DNA from: Romboutsia faecis
GTDB taxonomy: Bacteria > Bacillota > Clostridia > Peptostreptococcales > Peptostreptococcaceae
Length of the DNA stretch: 64,000 nucleotides
NCBI RefSeq assembly: GCF_014323405.1
Contig: NZ_JACRWE010000001.1
Span: 558,001 to 622,000 of the forward strand
Direction of reading: 5' to 3'
Shown: piece by piece, positions 8,823-17,147 of the stretch
Layout of the letters: every line of letters starts with the position of its first letter
Position numbering within the stretch: position 1 is the first letter of the stretch
Translations under genes and position numbers: made by a program
Notes under the pieces: generated by a model
The model's input: the letters and a program-made list of their open reading frames with translations, nothing else
Told to the model about the DNA's origin: nothing
Databases searched by the model: none

Positions 8823-9392
8823 TTACTTCAGGTATTTTTTTAACACCTTTGCAACTGGTACTCCGATTATAAGTCCAATCACTATTTGAGTAATATTTCC
8901 TGGTATAGATAAAAGTGCCTTTGTATGATTTCCATATAATATCATTTCAGTTATATAGTAACCAAATATCATCCAAACACCGGATATTGCTATTCCAGCT
9001 ATATTAGTTATCATATTATTTCCTTTTTTATTATCTGACCAAGCAATACTTCCTATTATATATCCCATAACTCCCCTTACTACAAAAGTAAATGGTGCCC
9101 ATATTGCCCACTCTGATAATAGGTCAAATAATCCCATTCCAAAAGCACCTGCTACTGCTCCTTTTTTCTTTCCAAATACTATTGCAGATATAAATAGCAT
9201 TGTATTCCCTAGATGCACAAGCCCTCCAGTTGATGCTAATGGTAATCTTATATTAATAAATCTAGTAGCTATAAATACTAAGGCAATTAATAATCCACTT
9301 ACAGCCAAATCCCTTGCTGTGACCTTACTATTTTTGACTTCTAGCTTTTCTATAGTTTCTCTTAATTGTATAACATCTACTTCTTTCATCAC
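8823..9392 (-). CDS. ECF transporter S component (substrate-binding membrane subunit)
   Basis: A 189-residue integral membrane protein with the look of an energy-coupling-factor S component: about 6 hydrophobic segments, the helix-1 motif RDLAVSGLLIALVFIATRF and the polar GGLVHLGNTMLFISAIVFGKKKGAVAGAFGMGLFDLL region typical of group II vitamin transporters. No EcfA or EcfT gene is in the window, so it would use a shared energising module. It lies 15 bases after a class V aminotransferase gene on the same strand, which suggests a shared substrate or cofactor such as a B6 vitamer. The substrate is not established. Confidence 0.8.
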   Translation of the reverse strand: MMKEVDVIQLRETIEKLEVKNSKVTARDLAVSGLLIALVFIATRFINIRLPLASTGGLVHLGNTMLFISAIVFGKKKGAVAGAFGMGLFDLLSEWAIWAPFTFVVRGVMGYIIGSIAWSDNKKGNNMITNIAGIAISGVWMIFGYYITEMILYGNHTKALLSIPGNITQIVIGLIIGVPVAKVLKKYLK

Positions 9393-9407
9393 TACTCCCC
9401 CTAATAA

Positions 9408-10571
9408 CTATTTTGTTATTAATTTAACCTCACTATAGTACTTATTGAATAGATCTACCAATCTATCTTTACCTTCAAATCCTAATCTTCTTAGAGCTTC
9501 ATCTATAAAATTTAAAACAGGAATTATCTTTTCAAGTTTTGCATTTTCCCCCATATGACCTATTCTTATTACCTTATCTGAATATTCATCTAAAGATGTA
9601 GCTAAAACTAAATTATAATGCCTTAATAAGTAGTCTGTTAAATTCTTAGCTCCAATATAGCCTGGAATTTCTACAACTGTAACTGTGTTAGAATATCCTT
9701 TTTCTAAATATAGATCTAATCCATATTCCTTAATAGATTTTCTAGTTGCCTTAGCTATCTTTTCATGTCTATTCAGTACTCTCTCTATTCCTTCTTCTAA
9801 TATATTATCTATTGCTTTGTCTAAGCCCATAATATCACTAATAGGCATGGTATATGGAAACCATTTATTATTGTAGTAATTTTCCCATATACTTAGATTA
9901 CAATAAAATCCAGTAACTTGAGTTTTTCTTGATTTCATAGCGTATTCAATGTCCTCACTTACACTTACTATAGTAAGACCCGCTGGTGCAGATAGAGCCT
10001 TTTGAGACCCACCTAAAGCAATATCCACTTTCCATTCATCAACTTTTAGTTCTTCTCCAAACATAGATGCAACTGAATCTACAATTGTTAATATTCCATA
10101 TTTTTTAAGCAAAGGACAAAGTTTACTTAAATCATTTAGAACACCTGTAGGCGTATCACAGTGTACTAATGTTGCATATTTAAAGTTATTATCTTTTTCC
10201 AAAAAAGCTTCTAAATCTACTTCATTAATGTCTTTTGTATATTCCTTTGAAAAATATACAACTTCACCTCCATACATTTTTACAAAATCAGCAAATCCTC
10301 TCCCAAATATACCATTATCAATTACAAGAACTCTATCACCTTTTTCAGTAAGGGATGCACATGCTGCTTCTAATCCTAAAATTCCTTCTCCATTTAATAT
10401 ATAGACATTATTTTTAGTTTTTATTATTTCCCCTATCTTTTCACAAGTACTTTTATAAAACTCACAAAACATAGTGTCTATATCTGGATTAGTCGTTGAT
10501 ATAGCTCTTGCTAACCTTACATTTTCTCTTACCTCCGTCGGTCCTGGCGTATAAACTAATTTATTATTCAT
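9408..10571 (-). CDS. Class V PLP-dependent aminotransferase (alanine-glyoxylate/PucG-like)
   Basis: A 387-residue fold-type I enzyme of the alanine-glyoxylate / serine-pyruvate / ureidoglycine aminotransferase group. It has the TPGPTEV N-terminus, LNGEGILGLEAA for cofactor phosphate binding, the aspartate in TIVDSVASMFG that contacts the PLP ring, and the PLP lysine in GGSQKALSAPAG (about residue 190). The conserved arginine region near the C-terminus is KVIRIGHMGENA. No purine-catabolism genes are adjacent, so PucG function is not supported. Co-direction with the ECF S-component suggests a joint unit. Confidence 0.8.
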   Translation of the reverse strand: MNNKLVYTPGPTEVRENVRLARAISTTNPDIDTMFCEFYKSTCEKIGEIIKTKNNVYILNGEGILGLEAACASLTEKGDRVLVIDNGIFGRGFADFVKMYGGEVVYFSKEYTKDINEVDLEAFLEKDNNFKYATLVHCDTPTGVLNDLSKLCPLLKKYGILTIVDSVASMFGEELKVDEWKVDIALGGSQKALSAPAGLTIVSVSEDIEYAMKSRKTQVTGFYCNLSIWENYYNNKWFPYTMPISDIMGLDKAIDNILEEGIERVLNRHEKIAKATRKSIKEYGLDLYLEKGYSNTVTVVEIPGYIGAKNLTDYLLRHYNLVLATSLDEYSDKVIRIGHMGENAKLEKIIPVLNFIDEALRRLGFEGKDRLVDLFNKYYSEVKLITK

Positions 10572-10916
10572 ATCTGGTATTCCTCCCCTTTTATTTTATA
10601 TAAAATATTATATATTATTATTTTTTATATAGGACAATTTATCGAATATTTTATAATTGTATTAGTACATTTATAATGCATATACATAGATGTATATTAA
10701 TCAACTCACCAAAAATTCCCTGTCATTTTTTAGACATACTATGTACTTTACCAGAATACTAACATATCATACTTAAGTTATTATTTTTAATGACTTCTTT
10801 AATTAAATCTGATGTTTTTATTCCAAATAAAACATGCTTATCCCTTAGAAATTCCTATTTTGCGTAATTTATTAAATTATGAGTGGCTTATATACCTTCC
10901 GTACCTACTCCTCAAC
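10572..10916 (-). other. Intergenic stretch holding a probable gene remnant
   Basis: The part nearest the aminotransferase is AT-rich promoter sequence. At 10759-10854 on the minus strand an open frame of 31 codons begins directly after a stop codon and reads EFLRDKHVLFGIKTSDLIKE onward. It has no start codon or ribosome site. The protein-like composition suggests the remains of a gene, but no family was recognised. Confidence 0.3.
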
Positions 10917-10952
10917 AAAAAAAGAGTTAATCCATACAGATTTAACTCTTTC
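10917..10952 (-). terminator. Rho-independent terminator after the DUF5658 gene
   Basis: Perfect 10-bp arms AAAGAGTTAA and TTAACTCTTT enclose an 11-base loop and are followed on the minus strand by a T-run. The stem lies against the stop codon of the DUF5658 gene. Confidence 0.85.
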
Positions 10953-11284
10953 TAACCAAATACAAAAACTGCATATAAAATTATATGATATACACACAAA
11001 CATATATATATTACATTTGAGATAAATATAATTAATCTCGTTATTTTGGATATATTATCCTCCATTTTATCTATAAGCACAATTATTAAAATAGTTGGTA
11101 AAATAACTTTAATTATCAAGAATAATAATGGACTTAAATTATATACTATACTCAAAAACTTGTTTAATTCTATATAAAATCCATATTTAAGTCCAATAAA
11201 TGTGGCCATACCATCAAATGCATTCAAAAATACAATAGATACCATCCCATAATAACTTCTTCTTTTCTTAAGTGTTTCTTCCAT
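10952..11284 (-). CDS. DUF5658 family membrane protein
   Basis: A 110-residue protein with three or four predicted membrane spans. The segment LNAFDGMATFIGLKYGFYIELNKFLSIV fits the DUF5658 pattern, in which a first helix with an aspartate is followed by a short polar turn and an N-containing motif. Function unknown. The start is set at the ATG 7 bases after AGGGG; an ATG six codons earlier has no ribosome site. The gene is single, with a terminator after it and four 19-bp direct repeats immediately before it. Confidence 0.6.
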   Translation of the reverse strand: MEETLKKRRSYYGMVSIVFLNAFDGMATFIGLKYGFYIELNKFLSIVYNLSPLLFLIIKVILPTILIIVLIDKMEDNISKITRLIIFISNVIYICLCVYHIILYAVFVFG

Positions 11285-11300
11285 AAAAATACCCCTATAC

Positions 11301-11376
11301 AATTAATTATATCCTTTATAATTAATTATATTTTTTACAATTAATTATATGACTTACAATTAATTGTATAGAGTTT
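11301..11376. repeat. Four tandem 19-bp repeats in the DUF5658 promoter region
   Basis: Four copies of AATTAATTATAT plus 7 variable bases start at 11301, 11320, 11339 and 11358, exactly 19 bp apart; the fourth reads AATTAATTGTAT. On the minus strand each of the first three units provides a TATAAT word. The array ends 17 bases before the DUF5658 start codon. It could be a regulator-binding array on alternate faces of the helix, or slippage-prone promoter DNA. Confidence 0.75.
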
Positions 11377-11594
11377 TAATATCATGCCAATAAATCTATC
11401 GTATAGTTTCACTACTTACTATATCTACTAATAATATTTAAAACTTTAATTATTAAGTGTGTCAAATTTTCTATTAAAATCTTTATTTATATGATTTTAT
11501 TTTTCGCATTTATAGCATAATATATCTTATAGCTAGTAACACGCTATTTATAAGCTATATTTAAATTTAATAAGTAAAATATAAGGAGAAAATT

Positions 11595-12551
11595 ATGATA
11601 GATTTAATTTTACTGGGATGTGGTGGCAATATGCCTATGCCTAATCGTTTCTTATCTTCTCTTTTTATAAATTATCAAGGAAGAAAAATTCTTGTTGATT
11701 GTGGCGAAGGTACCCAAGTTTCCATGAAGATGAAAAATTGTGGTTTTAAAAATATAGATTTAATATGTATAACCCACTTACATGGTGATCATACTATAGG
11801 TCTTATTGGATTATTATCTACAATTGGTAATAGTTCTAGAACTGAAGATTTAACAATTGTTGGTCCTATCGGAATAATAGATGCTATGAAGGCCGTTAGG
11901 GTATTAGTTGAATATCTACCTTATAAAGTAAATGTTATCGAAAATCCTGAAGGTAGCTTTGCTCTACTTAATAATTATTTAAAAGATTTAGAAATATCAA
12001 CTTTAAATTTGGAGCATTCTACAGAGTGTTTAGGATATAGTTTTTACTTCAAAAGAAAAGCTAAGTTCAATGTAGAAAAAGCAACTAAAAATAAAGTTCC
12101 TAAAATATTATGGCAAAAACTACAAGACGGCAAAGATATAGAATTTGATGGTAATGTATATACTCCAAATATGGTTCTAGGAGATGATAGAAAAGGTATA
12201 AAAATAAGCCTTATAACAGATTCTCGACCTATATACCCTATTCCAAAATTTATAGAAGATAGTGATTTATTTGTTTGTGAAGCTATGTATGGTGATGATT
12301 TAGATATCTCTAAAGCCGTAAAAAATAAACACATGACTTTTAGAGAAGCTGCTAATTTAGCTTTCCTTGGAAATGTAAAACAATTACTTCTAACTCACTT
12401 TAGTCCATCTTTAGAAGACCCTCATTTTTATAAGGAAAATGCCACTTCTATTTTCAAAAACACTATTATTGGAGAAGATAGACTTGAGTTACATTTAAAC
12501 TTTAATGATTCTGATAAAGAAATAGATCGTAATAAAAAGAATCAATTATAA
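11595..12551 (+). CDS. rnz: Ribonuclease Z
   Basis: A 318-residue metallo-beta-lactamase-fold endonuclease that trims the 3' ends of tRNA precursors lacking an encoded CCA. The zinc motif is THLHGDHTIGL (about residues 60-70). The N-terminus contains LGCGGNMPMPNRFLSS, close to the usual GTxxxxP pattern, and the C-terminus has LTHFSPS with a metal-ligand histidine. AAGGAG precedes the ATG. It is the only gene in its unit and is followed by a strong terminator shared with the convergent reductase gene. One tRNA in this window does encode CCA. Confidence 0.9.
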   Translation: MIDLILLGCGGNMPMPNRFLSSLFINYQGRKILVDCGEGTQVSMKMKNCGFKNIDLICITHLHGDHTIGLIGLLSTIGNSSRTEDLTIVGPIGIIDAMKAVRVLVEYLPYKVNVIENPEGSFALLNNYLKDLEISTLNLEHSTECLGYSFYFKRKAKFNVEKATKNKVPKILWQKLQDGKDIEFDGNVYTPNMVLGDDRKGIKISLITDSRPIYPIPKFIEDSDLFVCEAMYGDDLDISKAVKNKHMTFREAANLAFLGNVKQLLLTHFSPSLEDPHFYKENATSIFKNTIIGEDRLELHLNFNDSDKEIDRNKKNQL

Positions 12552-12562
12552 AATAAATACAT

Positions 12563-12614
12563 AATAAATATAAAAGGAATATCTCAAAACAGAGATATTC
12601 CTTTTATATTTATT
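12563..12614. terminator. Bidirectional terminator between rnz and the reductase gene
   Basis: A very strong hairpin of about 22 bp (AATAAATATAAAAGGAATAT paired with its complement, 8-base loop CAAAACAG) lies between convergent genes, with T-rich sequence on both exits. Confidence 0.9.
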
Positions 12615-12640
12615 ATAATTATTAATTAAATTTTACTTAT

Positions 12641-13975
12641 TTATTTACTAACATTTCCTGCAACATTAAGTACATCCCATGTTCTTGCAAAAGGTGGTGC
12701 ATAACATAAATCTAACATACCTAATTGGCTCGTAGTCATTTTACCAAATATAGCTGCTGCTATAACATTTGCTCTTTGTACCGAATCTTTAAATCCAGCA
12801 ACTTGACCTCCTAGAATTACTTTAGTATCTGCATCATATACTAACTTTACATATATTTTGTCTCTGCCTGGATAGTAATTAGTTTGATTAAAATCGCTTA
12901 TAAACTTAGCTTTATAGTTTAATCCTAAATTCTTAGCTTTTTCTTCTGTTAACCCAGTAGCTGCTGCTTCCATACTCATAACCTTTATACAACTAGAACC
13001 TAATGAACCTTGGAATGCATTATTAGCTCCTGCTAAATTTTCACCAACTATTCTTCCTAATTTGTTAGCACCAGTTGCTAAAGGAACATATATATTTTCA
13101 TTAGTTACTATGTTCTTTATGGTAGCACAATCCCCTGCTGAGTATATATCTTCTACAGATGTTCTTCCATATTGATCAACTATTATAGCTCCATTACCTA
13201 ACATATCTATACCTGTGTCTTTTAAAAAGGCTGTATTAGGTCTTACACCTGTAGCAATTATAACTAAATCAGCTTCTATTTCACCCTTATTAGTTACAAC
13301 CTTTTCTACTTTTGTTTCTCCTATAAATTCAGTTGCCAGTTCATTTAAGCGTAAGTTTACCCCATGAGATTTTATTTCTTCTTCTAACACATCAGTTATC
13401 TCTTTATCAAATACTTGATTTAATACTCTATCAGTTGATTGTATAACAGTTACCTCTTTTCCTAATTTTTTAGCCGCTTCTACAGCTTCTAAACCTATAA
13501 ATCCAGCACCTATTATAACAACATTATTTATTTCTTTTTTATTTAATAGCTCTTTTACCTTTATACCATCTTCCATAGTTTTTAAAGTTGATACATTTTC
13601 AAGCTTAACATTTTTTATTGGAGGTATTATACTACTTGCTCCTGTTGCTATCATTAACTTATCATAAGAATCTTCAAAAGTTTCACCAGTTTTAATATCT
13701 TTAACTGTTAATTTTTTAGAATCTATATTAACAGCTACAACTTCTTTAAATATATTTAAATCTATACCAGATTCTCTGAACTTTTCTGGACTTCTTGCTA
13801 TCATATTATTTGCGTCATCAAAAAATCCACCTACAAAGTATGGTAACCCACATGCACCAAATGATACTACATCAGTTTTTTCGTATACTACAACCTCATA
13901 TTCAGGTTTCATTCTTTTTAATTTTGCTGCTGCAGACATACCAGCTGCAACTGCACCTACTATAATAACTCTCAT
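12641..13975 (-). CDS. CoA-disulfide reductase / NADH oxidase family flavoprotein
   Basis: A 444-residue pyridine nucleotide-disulfide oxidoreductase. It has an N-terminal FAD site VGAVAAGMSAAAKLKR (the usual GGVAAG has an extra alanine), the single redox cysteine in SFGACGLPYFVGG (about residue 43), the NAD(P)H-binding GAGFIGLEAVEAAKKLG and the second FAD motif IYSAGDC. One active-site cysteine rather than a CxxxxC pair is the mark of the CoA-disulfide reductase / NADH oxidase / NADH peroxidase group. The exact activity cannot be told from sequence. It probably serves oxidative-stress defence in an anaerobe. Confidence 0.85.
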   Translation of the reverse strand: MRVIIVGAVAAGMSAAAKLKRMKPEYEVVVYEKTDVVSFGACGLPYFVGGFFDDANNMIARSPEKFRESGIDLNIFKEVVAVNIDSKKLTVKDIKTGETFEDSYDKLMIATGASSIIPPIKNVKLENVSTLKTMEDGIKVKELLNKKEINNVVIIGAGFIGLEAVEAAKKLGKEVTVIQSTDRVLNQVFDKEITDVLEEEIKSHGVNLRLNELATEFIGETKVEKVVTNKGEIEADLVIIATGVRPNTAFLKDTGIDMLGNGAIIVDQYGRTSVEDIYSAGDCATIKNIVTNENIYVPLATGANKLGRIVGENLAGANNAFQGSLGSSCIKVMSMEAAATGLTEEKAKNLGLNYKAKFISDFNQTNYYPGRDKIYVKLVYDADTKVILGGQVAGFKDSVQRANVIAAAIFGKMTTSQLGMLDLCYAPPFARTWDVLNVAGNVSK

Positions 13976-14204
13976 CTTACGTCCTCCTTAATTATCTTAT
14001 CTATATCTATAAGTTACTTTACTAATTTAATCTACCTAGTTATTATATTAACATTTTTATACATAAAAATCCATTTTATATACTTTATTTTTATTATTTA
14101 TACCCTGAAATTAAATTTAAAATCTCTATTATTAATATTTATACAAACTAATAGGATGGGTCATATTACTATTTTACTTTTTAATTTATACATACTTAAT
14201 TATG
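13976..14204 (-). other. AT-rich intergenic region
   Basis: Promoter region of the reductase gene read on the minus strand. No ORF, repeat or structured RNA was found here apart from the yhbY terminator just below it. Confidence 0.4.
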
Positions 14205-14254
14205 CAAAAAAGGATATAGAATAAATAGTTGCTTACTATTATTCTATATCCCTT
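14205..14254 (-). terminator. Rho-independent terminator after yhbY
   Basis: Arms GGATATAGAATA and TATTCTATATCC with extended pairing around a short loop, followed by TTTTTTGC on the minus strand. It closes the obgE-yhbY unit. Confidence 0.85.
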
Positions 14255-14276
14255 ATATTCTGTAAATATTATTTTA

Positions 14277-14648
14277 CTACCTTCTTGCAGCTCTCTTAGT
14301 TATTTTACCTTTTTTAGTTACAGTATTATCCTTTACTTTAGCCTTAGCTTGTTCTTGCCCTGGGAAAAGTATCTTTGGATCATCATTGTTTCTTCTATAT
14401 AAAGTAAATTTAGAACCTATAGCTTGAACAAATTCTGCTCTTAAAGCTTGGCATATAGCATTTGCAACTTCTTTTGAATCAAGTCCTGCAGTTTCAAGAA
14501 TAGTAACTTTTACTATTTCTCTACTTGTTAACATACCATCTAATTGTTCTAAAAAGCTTTCTGTTACACCTTCCTTACCTATTTGAGTTATAGGCTTTAG
14601 AGTGTTAGCTATTGATCTTAAGTAAGCTCTTTGCTTTCCTTTTAACAT
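14277..14648 (-). CDS. yhbY: YhbY family CRM-domain RNA-binding protein
   Basis: A ribosome-assembly protein with a single CRM domain. The family signature LKGKQRAYLRSIANTLKPITQIGKEGV is at the N-terminus, followed by REIVKVTILETAGLDSKEVA and the C-terminal VQAIGSKFTLYRRN. The protein is 123 residues rather than the usual 95-100; the extra C-terminal tail is lysine- and arginine-rich (KGKITKRAARR) and probably adds RNA contacts. It follows obgE by about 20 bases, as in other clostridia. An AGAGGTGA ribosome site precedes the ATG. Confidence 0.92.
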   Translation of the reverse strand: MLKGKQRAYLRSIANTLKPITQIGKEGVTESFLEQLDGMLTSREIVKVTILETAGLDSKEVANAICQALRAEFVQAIGSKFTLYRRNNDDPKILFPGQEQAKAKVKDNTVTKKGKITKRAARR

Positions 14649-14669
14649 ATTGTCACCTCTTTATTTATC

Positions 14670-15950
14670 CTAGTTGTAGAATTCAAATTCAATTTCATAA
14701 ATCTTAACTGTATCTCCATCTTCAATACCCATTTCTCTAAGTTTGTCAAATACACCCTCAGATTCCATAGCTTTTTGGAAATACTGGATAGATTCCATAT
14801 CTTCAAAGTTAACAGAGTACATGATTCTTCTTAAAGATTTACCTTTAACAACATATATTCCGTCTTCTATTTCAACAGTTAATCCTTCATCTTCATTAGA
14901 CTCATCTAATTCTGGTCTATACATTTCTTCTTCTGTTACTAGTTCTACATCTTCAACTTCTTTTAATAATTGAGATACATAAGCTATAACATCATCTATT
15001 CCTTGACGAGTAGCTGCAGACATTTTAAACACTTTATATCCTCTACCCTCAAGCTCTTCTTTAAACTCTTCATATACACTTTCATCTTCTAAAATGTCCA
15101 TCTTATTAGCTACAACTACTTGTGGTCTATGAGCAAGCCTTTCATTATATAATTCTAATTCACTATTTATCTTATCAAAATCTTCTAAAGCATTTCTACC
15201 TTCGTGTCCAGTTATGTCAACGATATGTATTAATACTTTAGTTCTTTCTACATGTCTTAAGAAGTCATGTCCAAGGCCAACACCTTCTGCGGCACCTTCT
15301 ATAAGACCTGGTATATCAGCTAATACAAAACTATCACCAAATTTAGTTTGAACCACACCTAAATTTGGAGTTAATGTTGTAAAGTGATAATTAGCTATCT
15401 TTGGTTTTGCTTTAGTTACAACTGATAAGAATGTAGATTTACCAACATTAGGGAATCCTAATAATCCTACATCAGCTATCATTTTAAGCTCTAATATTAT
15501 CCATCTTTCTTCTCCGTCTGTACCAGATTTTGCGAAAGCCGGAGCTTGTCTTACTGCATTGGCAAAGTGTTGATTTCCTTTTCCACCTCTACCACCTTTT
15601 ACAACTATAGCTCTATCGCCCTCTTCTTTTAAGTCGGCTATAATAAGACCTGTAGCTTCATCTCTTATTATTGTACCTGCAGGAACTTTAAGAACTAAGT
15701 CTTCTCCATTTTTACCTGCTTTTTTCTTTTTGCTTCCGTCCCCACCAGACTCAGCAGTGTATTTTCTTTGATATTTGAAGTCCATTAAAGTTCTAAGACC
15801 TAGATCAACTTCGAATATTATACTAGCTCCTCTTCCGCCGTCTCCTCCATCTGGTCCACCAGCTGGAACATATTTTTCTTTTCTAAATGCAACCGATCCA
15901 TTTCCACCATTTCCGGCTTTAACAAAAATTCTTGCTTTATCTATAAACAA
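14670..15950 (-). CDS. obgE: GTPase Obg/CgtA
   Basis: A ribosome-associated GTPase needed for 50S assembly. It has the glycine-rich Obg fold (FVKAGNGGNGSVAFRKEKYVPAGGPDGGDGG), the G1 motif GFPNVGKST, G3 DIPG, G4 NKMD, and a C-terminal OCT domain. The start is set at TTG, giving MFIDKARIFVKAGNGG, the normal Obg N-terminus; GGTGAT stands 4 bases before it. An earlier in-frame GTG is part of that ribosome site itself. From the TTG the length is 426 residues, typical for Firmicutes. It leads the obgE-yhbY unit downstream of rpmA. Confidence 0.95.
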   Translation of the reverse strand: MFIDKARIFVKAGNGGNGSVAFRKEKYVPAGGPDGGDGGRGASIIFEVDLGLRTLMDFKYQRKYTAESGGDGSKKKKAGKNGEDLVLKVPAGTIIRDEATGLIIADLKEEGDRAIVVKGGRGGKGNQHFANAVRQAPAFAKSGTDGEERWIILELKMIADVGLLGFPNVGKSTFLSVVTKAKPKIANYHFTTLTPNLGVVQTKFGDSFVLADIPGLIEGAAEGVGLGHDFLRHVERTKVLIHIVDITGHEGRNALEDFDKINSELELYNERLAHRPQVVVANKMDILEDESVYEEFKEELEGRGYKVFKMSAATRQGIDDVIAYVSQLLKEVEDVELVTEEEMYRPELDESNEDEGLTVEIEDGIYVVKGKSLRRIMYSVNFEDMESIQYFQKAMESEGVFDKLREMGIEDGDTVKIYEIEFEFYN

Positions 15951-16041
15951 ATTAATCACCTACTTGATTAAGACTTTTTTATTTATTTTCTCCAAAGTAC
16001 TATTATATATATATATAATTTAAATAAATCATCTATTTACA

Positions 16042-16072
16042 ACAAAAAGGAGTGTAAGAACACTCCTTTTCT
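16042..16072 (-). terminator. Rho-independent terminator after rpmA
   Basis: Arms AAAAGGAGTGT and ACACTCCTTTT (11 bp, perfect) with a 4-base loop, followed by TTGTTG on the minus strand. It ends the rplU-prp-rpmA operon. Confidence 0.85.
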
Positions 16073-16080
16073 CATATATA

Positions 16081-16371
16081 TTATTCAGCAATAGATACTG
16101 GATATACGCTTACTTTTTTTCTTTTCTTGTCTTTTCTTTCGAACTTAACAGTACCATCTATTAATGCGAATAAAGTGTCATCGCCACCTTTACCTACATT
16201 AGTACCTGGATGTATCTTAGTTCCTCTTTGTCTTACTATTATACTACCAGCAGTAACTACTTGTCCGTCATATCTCTTAACACCTAATCTCTTAGCTATA
16301 GAATCTCTACCGTTTTTAGAAGATCCTACCCCTTTCTTAGATGCAAGTAATTGTAAGTTCATGTTTAACAT
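16081..16371 (-). CDS. rpmA: 50S ribosomal protein L27
   Basis: A 96-residue bL27 with the conserved body [15 protein letters not shown] and [27 protein letters not shown]. It carries the Firmicutes N-terminal extension [10 protein letters not shown], which must be removed before the protein can work at the peptidyl-transferase centre; the expected cut is between the LLA and SKK residues. The processing protease Prp is encoded directly upstream. The start is the ATG preceded by AGGGGGTG with a spacer of about 8 bases. Confidence 0.97.
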   Translation of the reverse strand: MLNMNLQLLASKKGVGSSKNGRDSIAKRLGVKRYDGQVVTAGSIIVRQRGTKIHPGTNVGKGGDDTLFALIDGTVKFERKDKKRKKVSVYPVSIAE

Positions 16372-16385
16372 ATTGGAGTCACCCC

Positions 16386-16703
16386 CTACTTTTTTAAGAT
16401 TTTTATATTTTTTGGGTATTCCCGTTTAATTTCTTGAATAGCCAATTGAAAATGATTTAATAGTAATTGAGATTTATCTAGATATGTATCCTTAACGATA
16501 CATTCTATATGACCTTCTTTAGCTTCTATTTTTTCAAATTCAACTTTTTGTAATTTGTCTAAAGAGTTTATAACTGCAACTGCATTAGATGTAACTGCAG
16601 AACAAACTATATCATAACCTATTTCGGCATAATCAGCATGTCCCTTTAAACAAAAACCTTGAAGTAAGAAATCGTCATTATAATAATAATTAACTTTTAT
16701 CAT
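16386..16703 (-). CDS. prp: Ribosomal-processing cysteine protease Prp
   Basis: A 105-residue YsxB/Prp protein that removes the N-terminal extension of L27. The catalytic pair is visible as His22 ([15 protein letters not shown]) and Cys34, the spacing known for the family. It lies between rplU and rpmA, as in Firmicutes generally. Because L27 in this window has the matching extension (LQLLA before SKKGVG), protease and substrate are encoded side by side. The ATG follows the stop of rplU closely and has a weak AGGTTGAG-type ribosome site. Confidence 0.93.
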   Translation of the reverse strand: MIKVNYYYNDDFLLQGFCLKGHADYAEIGYDIVCSAVTSNAVAVINSLDKLQKVEFEKIEAKEGHIECIVKDTYLDKSQLLLNHFQLAIQEIKREYPKNIKILKK

Positions 16704-16718
16704 TACTCAACCTATTTA

Positions 16719-17030
16719 CTAAGCGTTTATTTTTTCTATAACTATCTTAGTGTATGGTTGACGATGTCCTTGCTTTCTTCTGTAGTCTTTCTTAGCTTTG
16801 TACTTGAAAACTACAACTTTCTTAGCTTTACCTTGTTCAACAACTTTTGCTTGAACAGAAGCACCTTCAACAACTGGAGAACCAACAACTAACTCTCCGT
16901 CTTTAGTGCAAGCTAAAACTTCGTTTAAAGTTACAACATCACCAGCGTTAGCTTCTAACTTTTCAACGAATAATACATCACCTTCAGCAACTTTATATTG
17001 CTTTCCACCTGTTTTTACTATAGCGTACAT
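16719..17030 (-). CDS. rplU: 50S ribosomal protein L21
   Basis: A 103-residue bL21 with [14 protein letters not shown] at the N-terminus, then [17 protein letters not shown] and the C-terminal [24 protein letters not shown]. The start is the ATG 8 bases after GAGGAGG; an in-frame GTG upstream overlaps that site and is rejected. It is the first gene of rplU-prp-rpmA, and its 5' leader matches the L21 leader RNA. Confidence 0.97.
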   Translation of the reverse strand: MYAIVKTGGKQYKVAEGDVLFVEKLEANAGDVVTLNEVLACTKDGELVVGSPVVEGASVQAKVVEQGKAKKVVVFKYKAKKDYRRKQGHRQPYTKIVIEKINA

Positions 17031-17040
17031 TAAATACACC

Positions 17041-17110
17041 TCCTCGGTCCAAAACTCGCCATCAAGGTAATTTCAAAAGAAATTTTACAACCTTTTCTGT
17101 GCGGCATTAC
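17041..17110 (-). promoter_or_regulatory. L21 ribosomal protein leader RNA
   Basis: The minus-strand sequence before rplU contains the conserved blocks of the Firmicutes L21 leader: ATGCCGCACAGAAAAGGTTG, then CCTTGATGGCGAG and GGACCGAGGAGG next to the ribosome site. Such leaders are thought to let L21 repress its own operon. AGGTTG and the CCTTGATGG region can pair to form the stem. Confidence 0.85.
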
Positions 17111-17147
17111 ATTTATTAATAATACTATGTTTTTTTGCTTTTGTCAA

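Noticed and set aside
10636..10650. CodY-box-like sequence AATATTCGATAAATT upstream of the aminotransferase
   Set aside because: Four mismatches to the AATTTTCWGAAAATT consensus in a very AT-rich stretch; similar matches occur by chance.
11301..11376. Possible CRISPR array
   Set aside because: Only four copies with 7-base variable parts, no leader and no cas genes; it is a short tandem repeat.
12641..13975. Calling the flavoprotein a true NADH peroxidase or CoA-disulfide reductase
   Set aside because: The single active-site cysteine is shared by all three activities; sequence alone does not decide.
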